Positions 48,781-58,117 are shown, counted from the first letter of the stretch. The stretch: 64,000 nucleotides of DNA from Natronoarchaeum rubrum (GCF_024494695.1 NZ_JANHDP010000007.1:62001-126000), one strand, 5' to 3'. Notes: generated from the sequence alone by a model not told the origin. A program made the numbers and translations.

Positions 48781-50439
48781 GTGATCGACGGGATCGCGTT
48801 CCGGCGCCACCGGCTGATCGCACGGACTGAACTCCGACGGGGCTGGCGCAAGATGCGCGAGCGGAAGACCCAGCTTGCAGTGCTGGGGTTCGTCGGACTC
48901 ATGATGACGTTCCCGGTGTTGCTGTTCGTCAGCATTCTCCACGGACTGGGAACGGATCTCAGAACCGGCGCCGACGTCCCAGGATTCATCTCGGTCGAAC
49001 AGCTCCGCAGCCTCGTGTCCCTGGCGTGGTTCGGGATCGCGGCGTTCGTCGCCATCCGAACCGTCAACTACCGCGGCGACCCCGACGCGCCGGCCGGCCT
49101 GTTGACGACCGTCTCGGCGTTCGACGCCGTCGTCGGGCTGTTGCTGGCCGAGACGATCGTGCTGGTAGGGTGGCTCGCGATCCCGATGACGGTGCTGGTC
49201 GGCGGCTTCGCCACCGGCGCCCACGCCGTCGCCCCCGTTCTCGCGCTCCCGGTCGTCGGGGCGATCGTCCTCGCCTGGGCCGTCCCGCTGGGCTTTCTCG
49301 TCGGTATCGCGGTCCGCCACGCCCTGCTGACGGTCGAACCCCTCGCGCGCAACAAGACGGCGATCACGATCCTCGCGTCGGTCGTGTACTTCGGCCTGCT
49401 GATCACGGACGCGTTCGGCGCGGTCCTCTCGGCCGTGTTCCCGTTCATGGCCGCGATGCCGCCGGGCTGGGTCGCCGATCTGCTGCTCCTCGACGTCCCG
49501 ACGCTCGCGGGGGCTCCGCTGCGAGTCCTCGCGTCCCTCGCGATCACGATCGGCGTCGTTCCGGTGCTGGTCCTCGCGAGCGCGCGGGTCGCCGAAGCCC
49601 ACTGGCTCGCCGACGGCGTGATCGAGGGCGACGACGAGTCCGACGCCGACGCCGAAACCAGCGCGGGCGCCTCGACGAGCGAGCGCCTCGCCGACCTCCT
49701 GCCGGACGGGGTCGGCCGCCCGACTCGGTCCGTCGTCCGGACGGTCGTCCTCCGAGCGCGTCGGGCGCCGGTTCGGCTGCTGTATCTGGCCTACCCGCTG
49801 TTCGGCGCGTTTCCGCTGGCACAGGACGTGTACCGGACCGGCGCGATCCCGTCGTACACTCCCTGGCTGCTGGCCGGCTTCGCCGTCTGGGCCGCCGGCT
49901 CGGCGTTCACGCTGAACGTGCTCGGCGATCAGGGCGCGACGATGCCCGCCGTCCTGAGCGCGCCCGGCGGCGGACGCCACGTCGTGGTGGGATCGGCAGC
50001 CGCGGGCACGCTGCTCGCGCTCGTCCCCGGGGTCGGACTCGTGGCGATCGTCGGCGCGCTCGGTCCGCTCGCGCCCGTCGAGACCGTCGCGCTCGCGGCG
50101 ATCACGGCCGTCGGCGTCGTCGGCGCGACGCTGCTCGCGACGGGGATCGGCATCACGTTCCCGCGATTCGGCTCCGTGCAGGTGGCGAACAACCGCGAGG
50201 CGACCGTTCCCAGCAAATCCGCGTTCGCGATCTACTCGCTGCTCGTCGTCCCGTTCGTTCCGGTCTGCTGGCTGCTCGCATCCGCGAGCGCGCCGGGATC
50301 GGTCGCCGACACGCTGGGCGTGGCGTCCGGACCGGCCGTCCGGGCCGTCGCCGCGGTCGTACTGGTGACCTGGCTCGCGCTCGCGGCCGGGTCGGCGCGG
50401 TACGCGCTGGATCGCGTGCAGCACTACACGCTCGACTGA
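48781..50439 (+). CDS. large membrane protein (ABC-2-like permease, unknown cargo)
   Basis: A 552-residue protein with about twelve helices. The N-terminus (HRLIARTELRRGWRKMRERKTQLAVLGFVGLMM) is like ABC-2 type permeases. An acidic cytosolic linker of about 35 residues at 280-315 (DDESDADAETSAGAS) separates two halves. No ATPase gene is adjacent, so the partner is elsewhere or the protein works alone. The start is GTG at 48781, with a TATATT-like sequence (TTACATATT) near 48748. Confidence 0.75.
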   Translation: MIDGIAFRRHRLIARTELRRGWRKMRERKTQLAVLGFVGLMMTFPVLLFVSILHGLGTDLRTGADVPGFISVEQLRSLVSLAWFGIAAFVAIRTVNYRGDPDAPAGLLTTVSAFDAVVGLLLAETIVLVGWLAIPMTVLVGGFATGAHAVAPVLALPVVGAIVLAWAVPLGFLVGIAVRHALLTVEPLARNKTAITILASVVYFGLLITDAFGAVLSAVFPFMAAMPPGWVADLLLLDVPTLAGAPLRVLASLAITIGVVPVLVLASARVAEAHWLADGVIEGDDESDADAETSAGASTSERLADLLPDGVGRPTRSVVRTVVLRARRAPVRLLYLAYPLFGAFPLAQDVYRTGAIPSYTPWLLAGFAVWAAGSAFTLNVLGDQGATMPAVLSAPGGGRHVVVGSAAAGTLLALVPGVGLVAIVGALGPLAPVETVALAAITAVGVVGATLLATGIGITFPRFGSVQVANNREATVPSKSAFAIYSLLVVPFVPVCWLLASASAPGSVADTLGVASGPAVRAVAAVVLVTWLALAAGSARYALDRVQHYTLD

Positions 50440-50537
50440 GCCACGGTGCCGTCACACTCACTCTCGACGCCGACGCGCCGGCTCGATACCCTGCCCGCTC
50501 CGTGAAGGATTAGTGGCGCTGGCCCCAACCGAGGCGT

Positions 50538-50786
50538 ATGAGCGTCACGCTGTACCAGCTCGACGGCTGCCCGTTCTGCGAGAAAGTCGCCGACCGACTC
50601 GACGAGGTCGGCGTCGATTACGAGACGATCTGGGTCGACGCGATGCACTCCGATCGCAACGAGGTAAAGCGCGTATCGGGCCAGCGGGGCGTCCCGGTGC
50701 TGATCGACGAAGACCGCGGCGTCACGATGGCCGAGTCCGACAACATCGTCGAGTTCGTCGACCGCACGTACGCCGCCGAGGCGTAG
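50538..50786 (+). CDS. glutaredoxin-like protein
   Basis: An 82-residue thioredoxin-fold protein with redox motif CPFC (residues 11-14), GVPVLIDEDRG (cis-Pro at about 53), and DNIVEFVDRTY near the end. This is a complete glutaredoxin in length. Haloarchaea lack glutathione and use gamma-glutamylcysteine, so the electron donor is probably different. It is convergent with the membrane protein gene at 50815. Confidence 0.93.
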   Translation: MSVTLYQLDGCPFCEKVADRLDEVGVDYETIWVDAMHSDRNEVKRVSGQRGVPVLIDEDRGVTMAESDNIVEFVDRTYAAEA

Positions 50787-50814
50787 ATCGGGCGGCGTCG
50801 CGCCGCTGCGGCGA

Positions 50815-51963
50815 TCACTCCTCGCCCGGCACTTCGGGTCGGTCCGGGGAGTCGGACTCGCCAGGCGAACTCTCGGCACCTTCGTCGCTCTCGTCGTCCG
50901 CGTCCTGATCGTCGCCGTCGGACCCCTCCTGGCCGGACTCGCCGGGATGTTCCTGGCGCGGCGTCGTGAACGGCGTCACGGCGACGGTCCGCTGGGAGAC
51001 CACCGTGAGCCGGAGGACGAACGCGAACAGCACCGCGATCGGCGCGAGCGAGACGACGACCCCGAGCGTGAACAGCGGGCCGAGCGTCCACCGCGGGACG
51101 GTCGGGACCCCGGGTGTCCGGTAGACGGGCAGCAACAGTGCGGCCGCGACGATCGCTGGGATGCCGACGTACAGCAACAGTCGCGAGAGACGGGCGAGCT
51201 CTTCCTGAACGTAGATCGTCCGGAAGTACTGGCGCGCGACGTCGAGCCCCCGGAGCGCGTCGGTCAGTTCGTCGAGCGCGACCGATTCGGCCTCCCGAAG
51301 CGCGTCGCCGTGGTCGGCGCGGATGCGCGCGGCGTCCCGGAGCTGGGCCGCGTAGTTCGTGCTCAGCAGCACCGCCAGCACCGCGAAGATACCCATTCCC
51401 GATGGATCGTCGGCGCCGCGCCGGTCGCTCTCGATCTCCTCGTCACCGCCGTCGCCCGTGAGCAACACGTCGGCGCGATCCGCGCTCGCCGTGACCGCTT
51501 CGACCACCTCGTCGACGTCGCGTTCGAGGTCGGGACGCCCGGTCCTCGCGACCAGCCCGCCCAGGGCCTGGGCGTGCTGGCGCGTACTCTCGAGGAGCCG
51601 GCGGAGGAACGCTCTCGGCACGACCGGCAGGACGTCGACCCCGGTCACGCCCTCGACGTTCCGCCGGTACTCGATCGTCGCTTCGATCTCCGAGCGGATC
51701 TCGTTCGGCGCCTGCAGCTGCTGGGACAGCACCAGCTGGTTGATCGAGAGCACGACCGTGATCAGGGTGAAGTTACCGCCGACGAACGCGCTGAACAGGT
51801 AGAGCATCGCGTCGGCGTTCGCGGGCGGAACGACGCTCGTGACGACGAGCGTTGCGACGACGGCCGCGACGACGATCAGCACCAGCGCCGCGACGGCGTA
51901 CCGGCTGCCGTACAGCGTGAGCCAGTCGGTGAAGTCCGTTCCGGCCTCGCTCCCCTCCGCCAT
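50815..51963 (-). CDS. conserved membrane protein, paralogue of the gene at 4071-5126
   Basis: A 382-residue protein with helices at about 18-40 and 48-75, a soluble helical middle, further hydrophobic stretches at about 185-205 and 245-300, and an acidic Asp/Glu/Ser-rich tail. It shares SINQLVLSQQ, VEGVTGVDVLP and YFRTIYVQEELARLS with the paralogue at 4071. Here no ion channel is adjacent; the neighbours are glutaredoxin and a MutS2-like gene. Function is unknown. Confidence 0.75.
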   Translation of the reverse strand: MAEGSEAGTDFTDWLTLYGSRYAVAALVLIVVAAVVATLVVTSVVPPANADAMLYLFSAFVGGNFTLITVVLSINQLVLSQQLQAPNEIRSEIEATIEYRRNVEGVTGVDVLPVVPRAFLRRLLESTRQHAQALGGLVARTGRPDLERDVDEVVEAVTASADRADVLLTGDGGDEEIESDRRGADDPSGMGIFAVLAVLLSTNYAAQLRDAARIRADHGDALREAESVALDELTDALRGLDVARQYFRTIYVQEELARLSRLLLYVGIPAIVAAALLLPVYRTPGVPTVPRWTLGPLFTLGVVVSLAPIAVLFAFVLRLTVVSQRTVAVTPFTTPRQEHPGESGQEGSDGDDQDADDESDEGAESSPGESDSPDRPEVPGEE

Positions 51964-52098
51964 CGCGGCCGAGTACCACAGCGGACTCCGTAAACGCGGG
52001 GGTCCGGCGCGCTCTCGGATCCGATCGATCGCGGCTCGGCAGGACGTCGACGCGACCGGACCACAGCACTGATAGCCCGCGGGTGGGACTCACACGGT

Positions 52099-53916
52099 AT
52101 GCGACTGGAGGAGTACTGGGGCGTCGGTCCGAAGACCAGAGAGCGGCTGACGGAGTCGATCGGCGTCGAGGACGCGGTGGCGGCGATCGAGGGCGGCGAC
52201 GTCCGCGCCTTGACCGACGCCGGGCTCTCGCGGGGCCGCGCGACGCGCATCCTGCGGCGGGCCAGCGGCGGCGAGGGGATGGACGTGCTCGCGACCGGCG
52301 ACGCCCGCGACGTCTACCGCGAGCTGCTGGACCTGATCCAGGCCCACGCGGTCACCCGGCAGGCTGCCGACCGGATCCGCGTGATGACGCCGCTGCTCGA
52401 CACCGATCCGATGAACGAACGCCTCGACGACGTCGAGGCGGTCCGCGCGGTCTGGACCGCGCTGGACGACGCCGAGCGCGAGCGGGTGCTCGACGCGTTC
52501 GAGCGCTACGACGAGGCCGGCGCCGGCGAACGCCCGGCCGTCGAGGCCGCGCTCGCGCTGCTGGACGCCGGCGTCGTGGAGTCCGCGGACCGCGATACCG
52601 ACTCGCCCTTCGCCCCGCTGGCAGCCCTCGATCGGGACGCCGTGGCCGAGGCCGCCGAGGCGCTCGGTGGATTGCAGGGCGGTCGCGTCGCCGAGGGCGT
52701 CGACGAGGAACTTGACGAGCTGCGCGAGTCGTTGGCCGCGGCCGACCGGCTGGAGGCGAACGCGCTGGACGTCATCGAGCAGCTCCGCGAGGGCGGCGTC
52801 CGGGACGGCGACGGGTTCCGCGACGCCTTCCTCGAACACGTCCGCTCGGAGGCCGGCGTCACCGTCGACCGCGTCCGGGACGCGATGCCGGGCGACGCCG
52901 TCGACGCGACCGACTTCGCCGGGACGACGCTGCGCGAACTCTCGAACGACCTGCGCAAGGCCGTCTCGACGCGCGAGGAGCTGGTCGCCAGCGACCTCCG
53001 GGGGACGGTCGCCGAGGCGCGCGAGGACGTCGACGCCGCGGTCGCCGCGGTCGACGACGTCGCCTTCTACCTCTCGCTGGCCCGCTTCGCCGACGCCCAC
53101 GACCTCGCCCGGCCGACGTACGTCGAGGGCGAGCGGGACGTCGTCGCGGCGGTCGCGGCGCGCAATCTCTCCTTGCTCGCCGGCGACGAGGAGCGCGTCC
53201 AGCCCGTCACGTACGCGGTCGGCGAGCACGACCTCGGCGAGATCGACCCGACCGCCGGTCCGGGCGGGCGCGAGAATCCGACGCCGCCCGACGACGACCG
53301 GGTCGCGGTCGTCACCGGCGCGAACAGCGGCGGGAAGACGACGCTCCTGGAGACGCTGTGCCAGATCGTCCTGCTCGCCCAGATGGGGCTGCCCGTCCCG
53401 GCTGAGCGCGTCGAGGTGTCGGTGTTCGACGCCGTCGTGTTCCACCGCCGCCACGCCAGTTTCAACGCCGGCGTCCTCGAATCGACGCTGCGCTCGATCG
53501 TTCCGCCCGTTTCGGCGGGCGAGCGCACCCTGATGCTCGTCGACGAGTTCGAGGCGATCACCGAACCCGGCAGCGCCGCCGACCTGCTCCACGGCTTGGT
53601 CACGCTGACCGTCGAGCGCGCTGCGCTCGGGGCCTTTGTCACGCACCTCGCCGACGACCTCGAACCGCTGCCCGAGACCGCTCGGGTTGACGGCATCTTC
53701 GCCGAGGGGCTCTCGCCCGACCTCGAACTACTCGTCGACTACCAGCCCCGCTTCGGCACTGTCGGCCGGTCGACGCCGGAGTTCATAGTCTCGCGGCTGG
53801 TCGCCGGCGCCGACGATCGCTCGGAGCGGGCGGCCTTCGAGACGCTGGCCGAAGCCGTCGGGCAGGACGTCGTCCAGCGCACGCTTGCGGACGCGCGGTG
53901 GAGTCCCTCGGACTGA
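52099..53916 (+). CDS. MutS2-like ATPase with N-terminal helix-hairpin-helix
   Basis: A 605-residue protein. The first 55 residues (LEEYWGVGPKTRERLTESIGVEDAV) form a helix-hairpin-helix-type domain. A long helical clamp-like region follows (about 60-400). The C-terminal ATPase has Walker A GANSGGKTT (about 408-416), Walker B TLMLVDEFEAI (about 477-487) and a STPEFIVSRLVAG end. It resembles MutS2-type proteins (no mismatch-recognition domain), acting in recombination or ribosome rescue in bacteria. The Smr nuclease domain is absent. Its archaeal role is unknown. Confidence 0.87.
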   Translation: MRLEEYWGVGPKTRERLTESIGVEDAVAAIEGGDVRALTDAGLSRGRATRILRRASGGEGMDVLATGDARDVYRELLDLIQAHAVTRQAADRIRVMTPLLDTDPMNERLDDVEAVRAVWTALDDAERERVLDAFERYDEAGAGERPAVEAALALLDAGVVESADRDTDSPFAPLAALDRDAVAEAAEALGGLQGGRVAEGVDEELDELRESLAAADRLEANALDVIEQLREGGVRDGDGFRDAFLEHVRSEAGVTVDRVRDAMPGDAVDATDFAGTTLRELSNDLRKAVSTREELVASDLRGTVAEAREDVDAAVAAVDDVAFYLSLARFADAHDLARPTYVEGERDVVAAVAARNLSLLAGDEERVQPVTYAVGEHDLGEIDPTAGPGGRENPTPPDDDRVAVVTGANSGGKTTLLETLCQIVLLAQMGLPVPAERVEVSVFDAVVFHRRHASFNAGVLESTLRSIVPPVSAGERTLMLVDEFEAITEPGSAADLLHGLVTLTVERAALGAFVTHLADDLEPLPETARVDGIFAEGLSPDLELLVDYQPRFGTVGRSTPEFIVSRLVAGADDRSERAAFETLAEAVGQDVVQRTLADARWSPSD

Positions 53917-54022
53917 GTTACGGCGTCCGCCCGAACGCAACTTCGCGCACCGTGCCAGCGCGTCTCCCGGCAAAATCTGTTACGAAGGCCTTATCCCTGT
54001 GGTGTGCCTCCGGTAGATTGCA

Positions 54023-54217
54023 ATGGCGAAAGGCGAAGTCGACTTCTTCAACGACACAGGCGGTTACGGTTTCATCTCGACGGACGACGCGGACGACGAC
54101 GTGTTCTTCCACATGGAAGACGTTGGCGGCCCGGACCTCGAGGAAGGCACCGAGATCGAGTTCGACATCGAACAGGCCCCCAAGGGCCCCCGGGCGACCA
54201 ACGTCGAGCGCCTCTAA
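54023..54217 (+). CDS. cspA: cold-shock domain protein (CspA family)
   Basis: A 64-residue single cold-shock domain. It begins MAKGEVDFFNDTGGYGFI and has VFFHMEDV, the RNP-1 and RNP-2 single-strand nucleic-acid binding motifs (GYGFI, VFFH), with the halophilic acidic surface. It should bind RNA and loosen structures. The ATG has a TATA-like GCCTTATCC about 28-37 bases upstream, so a short leader or leaderless mRNA is likely. The next gene is 234 bases away. Confidence 0.95.
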   Translation: MAKGEVDFFNDTGGYGFISTDDADDDVFFHMEDVGGPDLEEGTEIEFDIEQAPKGPRATNVERL

Positions 54218-54392
54218 GGCGGTCTGACGCGGGTTCGCTTACTACTTTCAGCATTTTAGCGTAACTAGCCTACGAGCGACGCCGCTACCGATCGGCACGC
54301 TGCAAGCGTCCGTCATCGAGCGATCGCTGCGATCACAATGTTAAGGTAGCTACCGGAAACAATCGAGAGCAACGTCCCTCGCGGGGTCGTTC

Positions 54393-54443
54393 GGGCGATG
54401 GAGTCCGCCCGCCCCAACCGCCGTCACGGCTGATGACTCCTGC
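54393..54443 (+). promoter_or_regulatory. fluoride riboswitch (crcB motif) controlling the FluC pair
   Basis: The leader has GGGCGATGG, a G-rich first stem with CCGCCC, CCCCAACCGCC, then CGGCTGATGACTCCTGC. These match the fluoride aptamer consensus (GGCGATGG...CGCC...AACCGC...GCTGATGACTCCT). It ends 8 bases before the first FluC ATG, with a TATA-like ATGTTAAGG near 54338. Fluoride binding would increase FluC expression; whether by transcription or translation is unknown. Confidence 0.9.
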
Positions 54444-54451
54444 TCTCAGCC

Positions 54452-54862
54452 ATGCCACGGACACACCCTCTCGAACATCTGGAAGCGGTTCTGGTCGTCG
54501 GGATCGGCGGGTTCGCCGGTTCGAACCTCCGGTACGCCGTCGAGCTGTTCGTTGCCAACTCGCTGGTAGCGACAGCGACGGTCAACGTACTCGGCTGTTT
54601 CGCGCTCGGCTTTCTCGTCTACGAGAATCGGTTCGCCGGGACGATCTCCGGAACCAGCCGGACCCTCATGGCGACCGGGTTCGTCGCCTCGTTCACGACC
54701 TACAGCACGTTCGTCGTCGACGCGATCACGACCGCGCCGCTGACCGCGCTCGGCTACGTCGCCGGCAGTTACGCGCTCGGCTTCGGCGCCGTTCTCGCCG
54801 GTCGCGAAGCCGCTCGCTGGGCGACAACTGCGCTACTGCCCGCACCGGAGGTGGGCGACTGA
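54452..54862 (+). CDS. fluoride channel FluC/CrcB, first subunit
   Basis: A 136-residue FluC-family protein that exports fluoride. It has four helices (about 10-30, 36-60, 65-90 and 100-125) with the conserved [27 protein letters not shown] and [15 protein letters not shown] (Phe/Thr lining of the pore). The product likely pairs with the second subunit. The stop overlaps the next ATG (ATGA), giving translational coupling. The start is set by the riboswitch spacing. Confidence 0.92.
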   Translation: MPRTHPLEHLEAVLVVGIGGFAGSNLRYAVELFVANSLVATATVNVLGCFALGFLVYENRFAGTISGTSRTLMATGFVASFTTYSTFVVDAITTAPLTALGYVAGSYALGFGAVLAGREAARWATTALLPAPEVGD

Positions 54863-55212
54863 TGGAACCGGCCCACCTCGTCGGGACGGGCGGTGCGATC
54901 GGCGCGGTGTTGCGCTACGCGGTCGGCCAGTTGCTCGCGCACGATCGGTTTCCGTTCTCGACGCTCGCGGTGAACGTCGCCGGGAGCTTCGTGCTCGGAT
55001 TGGTCGTCTTCGCCAGCGTCGGCAACGAGGTCGCGCTCCTCGTCGGGACGGGCGCCTGCGGGTCGTTCACGACGTACTCGTCGTTTTCGGTTCAGTCCGT
55101 CGGGCTGTGGGAGGACGGCGACCGGCTCCGCGCCGCTCTCTACGCGCTCGGGACGCTCTGTCTGTGCGTGCTCGCCGCCGGCGTCGCCGCGGGCGTCGTC
55201 GCCGTACTGTAG
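54862..55212 (+). CDS. fluoride channel FluC/CrcB, second subunit
   Basis: A 116-residue FluC protein with [24 protein letters not shown] and [15 protein letters not shown], the same channel signature. Paired FluC genes often make heterodimers of opposite topology, whereas single genes make dual-topology homodimers; the pairing here fits a heterodimer. It is downstream of the fluoride riboswitch and coupled to subunit 1. Confidence 0.92.
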   Translation: MEPAHLVGTGGAIGAVLRYAVGQLLAHDRFPFSTLAVNVAGSFVLGLVVFASVGNEVALLVGTGACGSFTTYSSFSVQSVGLWEDGDRLRAALYALGTLCLCVLAAGVAAGVVAVL

Positions 55213-55224
55213 TCGGGCCCGGTG

Positions 55225-55278
55225 CAGACGCCGACGGACTGTCAGACGCCGACGGACTGTCAGACACCGACGGACCGT
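55225..55278 (+). repeat. 18-base tandem repeat after the FluC pair
   Basis: Three units of 18 bases (CAGACGCCGACGGACTGT; third with three changes) start 13 bases after the second FluC stop and reach the stop codon of the convergent binding-protein gene. They could be a terminator-like or slippage repeat. The unit contains GACGCCGACGGAC, which shares GACGCCG with the 24- and 31-base arrays. Confidence 0.7.
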
Positions 55279-56222
55279 CAGGCGTCGCCGGATCCGTTCT
55301 CGCTCTCGTTCGACTCTCCGGACTCGTCGCCGTCGATAGCGCCGTCGCTACCCGCCAGCCACTCGGCGGCGATCTCGTCGTATCGGCCGCTCTCGCGGAC
55401 GGCTCGCAACCCCTCGTCGAGCGCGTCCCGGAGCGTCTCGTCGTCGCCGCGGACGCCGATGCCGTAGCGCTCGACGGTCTCGGCGAGGAACGCGACCGAG
55501 GACCGACCGTCCGCCGCGAACGACCGCGCGGCGGGCGCGTCCACGACGACGGCGTCGACCGTCCCTTGCTCCAGAGCGGCGACGGCCCCCGGATAGGTGT
55601 CCCACGATGCGTACTCGCTCGGCTCGACCAGCCCCGGCTCGACGAGTTCCGTCTCGATCAGCGCCTCGCCGGTCGTCGCGGTCTGTGCGCCGAGCGTCGC
55701 GCCGGCCAGGTCCTCGATCGCCGCGGGCGTCGAGTCGCCGTCGGCGACGAGCACCGCCTGGCGCGTCGCGAAGTACGGTTCGGTGAACGCGAGATCCTCC
55801 TGACGCGGCTCGGTGATCGACAGCGCGGCCGCCAGCACGTCGACGCCGCCCTCCGCGAGCGCGCCCGGCAGCGACGAGAACAGTCCATCGTAGCGCCACT
55901 CGGCGAGTTCGTATCCCTCTGCGGCGTCGATCGCTGCCGTCGCGAGGTCGACGTCGAAGCCGACGAGCGAGGCCGCCGCCACCTGCTCGAACGGCGGAAA
56001 CTCGGCCGCGGTGCCGACGACGAGTTCGCGGGGGCCACCGTCGTCGGCCGGATCGCTGCTTCCACCGGGGCCGCTGCCCCCACCGTCCCCGTCGTTCCCC
56101 CCGTCCTCGCCGAAACAGCCCGCGAGGAGCGCTCCGGCGCCGCTCGTCGCCGCCAGTCTCAGGGCGTCGCGACGCCGCAGTGCGTCTCGCTCCCCGTCTT
56201 CGCTTCGCTCCCCGCTCCCCAT
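55278..56222 (-). CDS. lipid-anchored extracellular solute-binding protein (family 3)
   Basis: A 314-residue protein. DALRRRDALRLAATSGAGALLAGC carries the Tat-type signal and lipobox LAGC. A Gly/Asp/Ser linker follows, and then a type-3 periplasmic-binding-like domain (about 65-295) with FPPFEQVAAASLVGFDVDLA and ALSITEPRQEDLAFTEPYF. It should bind amino acids or other small polar solutes outside the cell. No permease or ATPase is adjacent, so it is an orphan. The N-terminus has a Met-rich upstream alternative; the 56222 start keeps the signal. Confidence 0.85.
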   Translation of the reverse strand: MGSGERSEDGERDALRRRDALRLAATSGAGALLAGCFGEDGGNDGDGGGSGPGGSSDPADDGGPRELVVGTAAEFPPFEQVAAASLVGFDVDLATAAIDAAEGYELAEWRYDGLFSSLPGALAEGGVDVLAAALSITEPRQEDLAFTEPYFATRQAVLVADGDSTPAAIEDLAGATLGAQTATTGEALIETELVEPGLVEPSEYASWDTYPGAVAALEQGTVDAVVVDAPAARSFAADGRSSVAFLAETVERYGIGVRGDDETLRDALDEGLRAVRESGRYDEIAAEWLAGSDGAIDGDESGESNESENGSGDA

Positions 56223-56326
56223 ACGTAGCAGTCCGCGAGCGGGCGCTTAGGCTTTGGTGCGCTATGTGGGCGAAGGACGCGGGAGAACAGTTCGGAGTGA
56301 CGGCGATTCGGTGGGTCGGGACTGCG

Positions 56327-56587
56327 TCAGACCGCGGCGGCGTCCACGTCGGCCTCGGCGTCGACGTTCTGCAGGGAGTAGATCTTCTGGCGAGCGTCGG
56401 CGAGATAGACGCGCTGGTCGATCAGCCCTTCCTCGTCGAGATCCGACAGCGCGTGTCTGACTGTCCGGGGCGACAGCATCGTCGCTTCGGCGAGTTGCTG
56501 CTGGGTCAGTTCTCCGTCGTGTTCCAGCACCTTGTACACGAGTTTGGCGCTCGGCGGACACTCCGACAGAACCTCTCGATCAGTCAT
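56327..56587 (-). CDS. winged helix-turn-helix regulator (MarR-like)
   Basis: An 86-residue DNA-binding protein. CPPSAKLVYKVLEHDGELTQQQLAEATMLSPRTVRHALSDLDEEGLIDQRVYLADARQKIYSL forms a complete winged helix with recognition helix SPRTVRHALSDL. Single-domain regulators of this size are common in haloarchaea. No target is known; the binding-protein gene and the FAD enzyme gene are the nearest candidates. Confidence 0.88.
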   Translation of the reverse strand: MTDREVLSECPPSAKLVYKVLEHDGELTQQQLAEATMLSPRTVRHALSDLDEEGLIDQRVYLADARQKIYSLQNVDAEADVDAAAV

Positions 56588-56689
56588 GCGCTCCTTTATA
56601 TGCGGGCACGCATCAAAAGCCCCCTGCGGTCGTGCCCGGGGTGCGCACTAGCGCGGTCGCTCCGGCGTCCGGACGCCGCGATGGGAGCC

Positions 56690-58117
56690 TCAACTCTCGT
56701 CGGGCCCCGCAACGGCGTCCGCGGCTTCCCGCAGCAGACCGTCGACGATCTCCGGCGTCGTCGGGTGGTACGCGCGGTCGGGGATCTCGCGGACGTCGAG
56801 TTCCATCTCCACGGCGAGTTGCATCGTCTTGGCCATCACGTCGGCGTGGTAGTGCAGTCCTTGATAGCCAAGCACCGTCCCGTCGTCGGCGTCCGCGATC
56901 AGCGTCGCCGTGCCTTCCGGGACCGCCTTGGTCTTGAACACGCCGTCGCTGCTCGCCTCGCGGTGAACCGCGACGTAGTCGAGGTCGGCCGCCCGCGCCG
57001 AGTCCTCCGAGTGGCCCACGCGGGCGTAGGGGTAGACGCCGAGTCCCGAGAAGATCACGTGGTGGTGGACGTTCTCGTAGCGCTCGGGTTCGTCACCGCG
57101 TTCGAGCGCGAGCACGTTCCGGGCCGCCGTGATCCCCTGCTCCTTGGCGACGTGGAGGATCGGCTCGCGACCGTTGGCGTCGCCGACGACGAACGTCCGG
57201 GGGTCGCTCTCGGCTTGCATGGTGGCGTCGACCCATCCGGGGCCCGGGTCGAGCGAGGTGGTCTCCAGGTTCAACTTTTCGAGCGCGGGCCGCCGCCCGG
57301 TGAACAGAAACAGCTCCTCGGCCTCGACGGCGCGCTCGCTCGCTTCGCCCTCCGGCGGATCGCGCTCGACGTGCAGGCGGACGCCGCCGTCGCCCGTCGG
57401 TTCGACGGACCGCTCGTGAGTATGGGTCAGCACCTCGATGCCGAACTGCTCGCGGTAGAGATCGAGGATTCGCTCGCCGAACTCGCCGTCGGCTTCGTCG
57501 AGCGGGCGGGCGTCGTGCTCGATCACGGTCAGGTCCATCCCGGCGGCCTCCGCGAGATACGGCACCAGCTCCAGCCCGACGTAGCCCAGCCCCATCACGA
57601 CGCCGGAGTTGGGGAGCGAATCGGCGTCGAGCACCTCCGCGCTGGTCGTCGGATCGACGTCGGCGATTCCCGGGAGGTCGGGCACGTTTACTGTCGAACC
57701 GGTCGCGATCACGACGTAGTCCGCCTCGATAGTCCGGTCCCCGACGGCGAGACGCCGGTCGTCGACGAATCGCGCGGTGTCGCGGACGAACTCCACGTTC
57801 TCGCGCTCGGCCAACTCGTGGACCGACGATCGGCGGTGCTCGGCGAAGCTCTCGACGTGGCGGTCCTTGGTGTCGATCACCCGTTCGAGGTCGACCTCGG
57901 GCGTCCCCCGGACTCGGTCGTCGTGACGAGCCTGAAAGCGGTGCTGTCCGGCCGACAGCACCTCTTTCGAGGGCATACAGCCCCGCAGGATGCAGAGGCC
58001 GCCGCCCGGCTCGCCGTCGTCGATCAGCGTCAGCTCGATCTCCTCGCGGTCGGCCAGTTGCCGCGCGGCGGCGACGCCGGCGCTCCCGTACGCGCCGACG
58101 ATAGCGACGTGTGTCAT
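56690..58117 (-). CDS. FAD-dependent pyridine nucleotide-disulfide oxidoreductase (dihydrolipoyl dehydrogenase-like)
   Basis: A 475-residue flavoenzyme. The FAD motif is VAIVGAYGSAGVAAARQ with a non-standard GAYGSAG. The redox pair is in GGGLCILRGCMPSK (CxxxxC, about 41-50). The NAD half (about 165-195) has GVVMGLGYVGLELVPYLAEAA, the second FAD site is in TFVVGDANGREPI, and the end reads YHPTTPEI (active-site His-Pro region). It may act as lipoamide, mercuric or another disulfide reductase. Partner lipoyl enzymes are absent. Confidence 0.87.
   Translation of the reverse strand: MTHVAIVGAYGSAGVAAARQLADREEIELTLIDDGEPGGGLCILRGCMPSKEVLSAGQHRFQARHDDRVRGTPEVDLERVIDTKDRHVESFAEHRRSSVHELAERENVEFVRDTARFVDDRRLAVGDRTIEADYVVIATGSTVNVPDLPGIADVDPTTSAEVLDADSLPNSGVVMGLGYVGLELVPYLAEAAGMDLTVIEHDARPLDEADGEFGERILDLYREQFGIEVLTHTHERSVEPTGDGGVRLHVERDPPEGEASERAVEAEELFLFTGRRPALEKLNLETTSLDPGPGWVDATMQAESDPRTFVVGDANGREPILHVAKEQGITAARNVLALERGDEPERYENVHHHVIFSGLGVYPYARVGHSEDSARAADLDYVAVHREASSDGVFKTKAVPEGTATLIADADDGTVLGYQGLHYHADVMAKTMQLAVEMELDVREIPDRAYHPTTPEIVDGLLREAADAVAGPDES

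Noticed and set aside
52099..53916. MutS1 mismatch repair protein
   Set aside because: No mismatch-binding N-terminal domain (Phe-x-Glu), and a real MutS next to mutL is present at 63132; the layout fits MutS2-like proteins.
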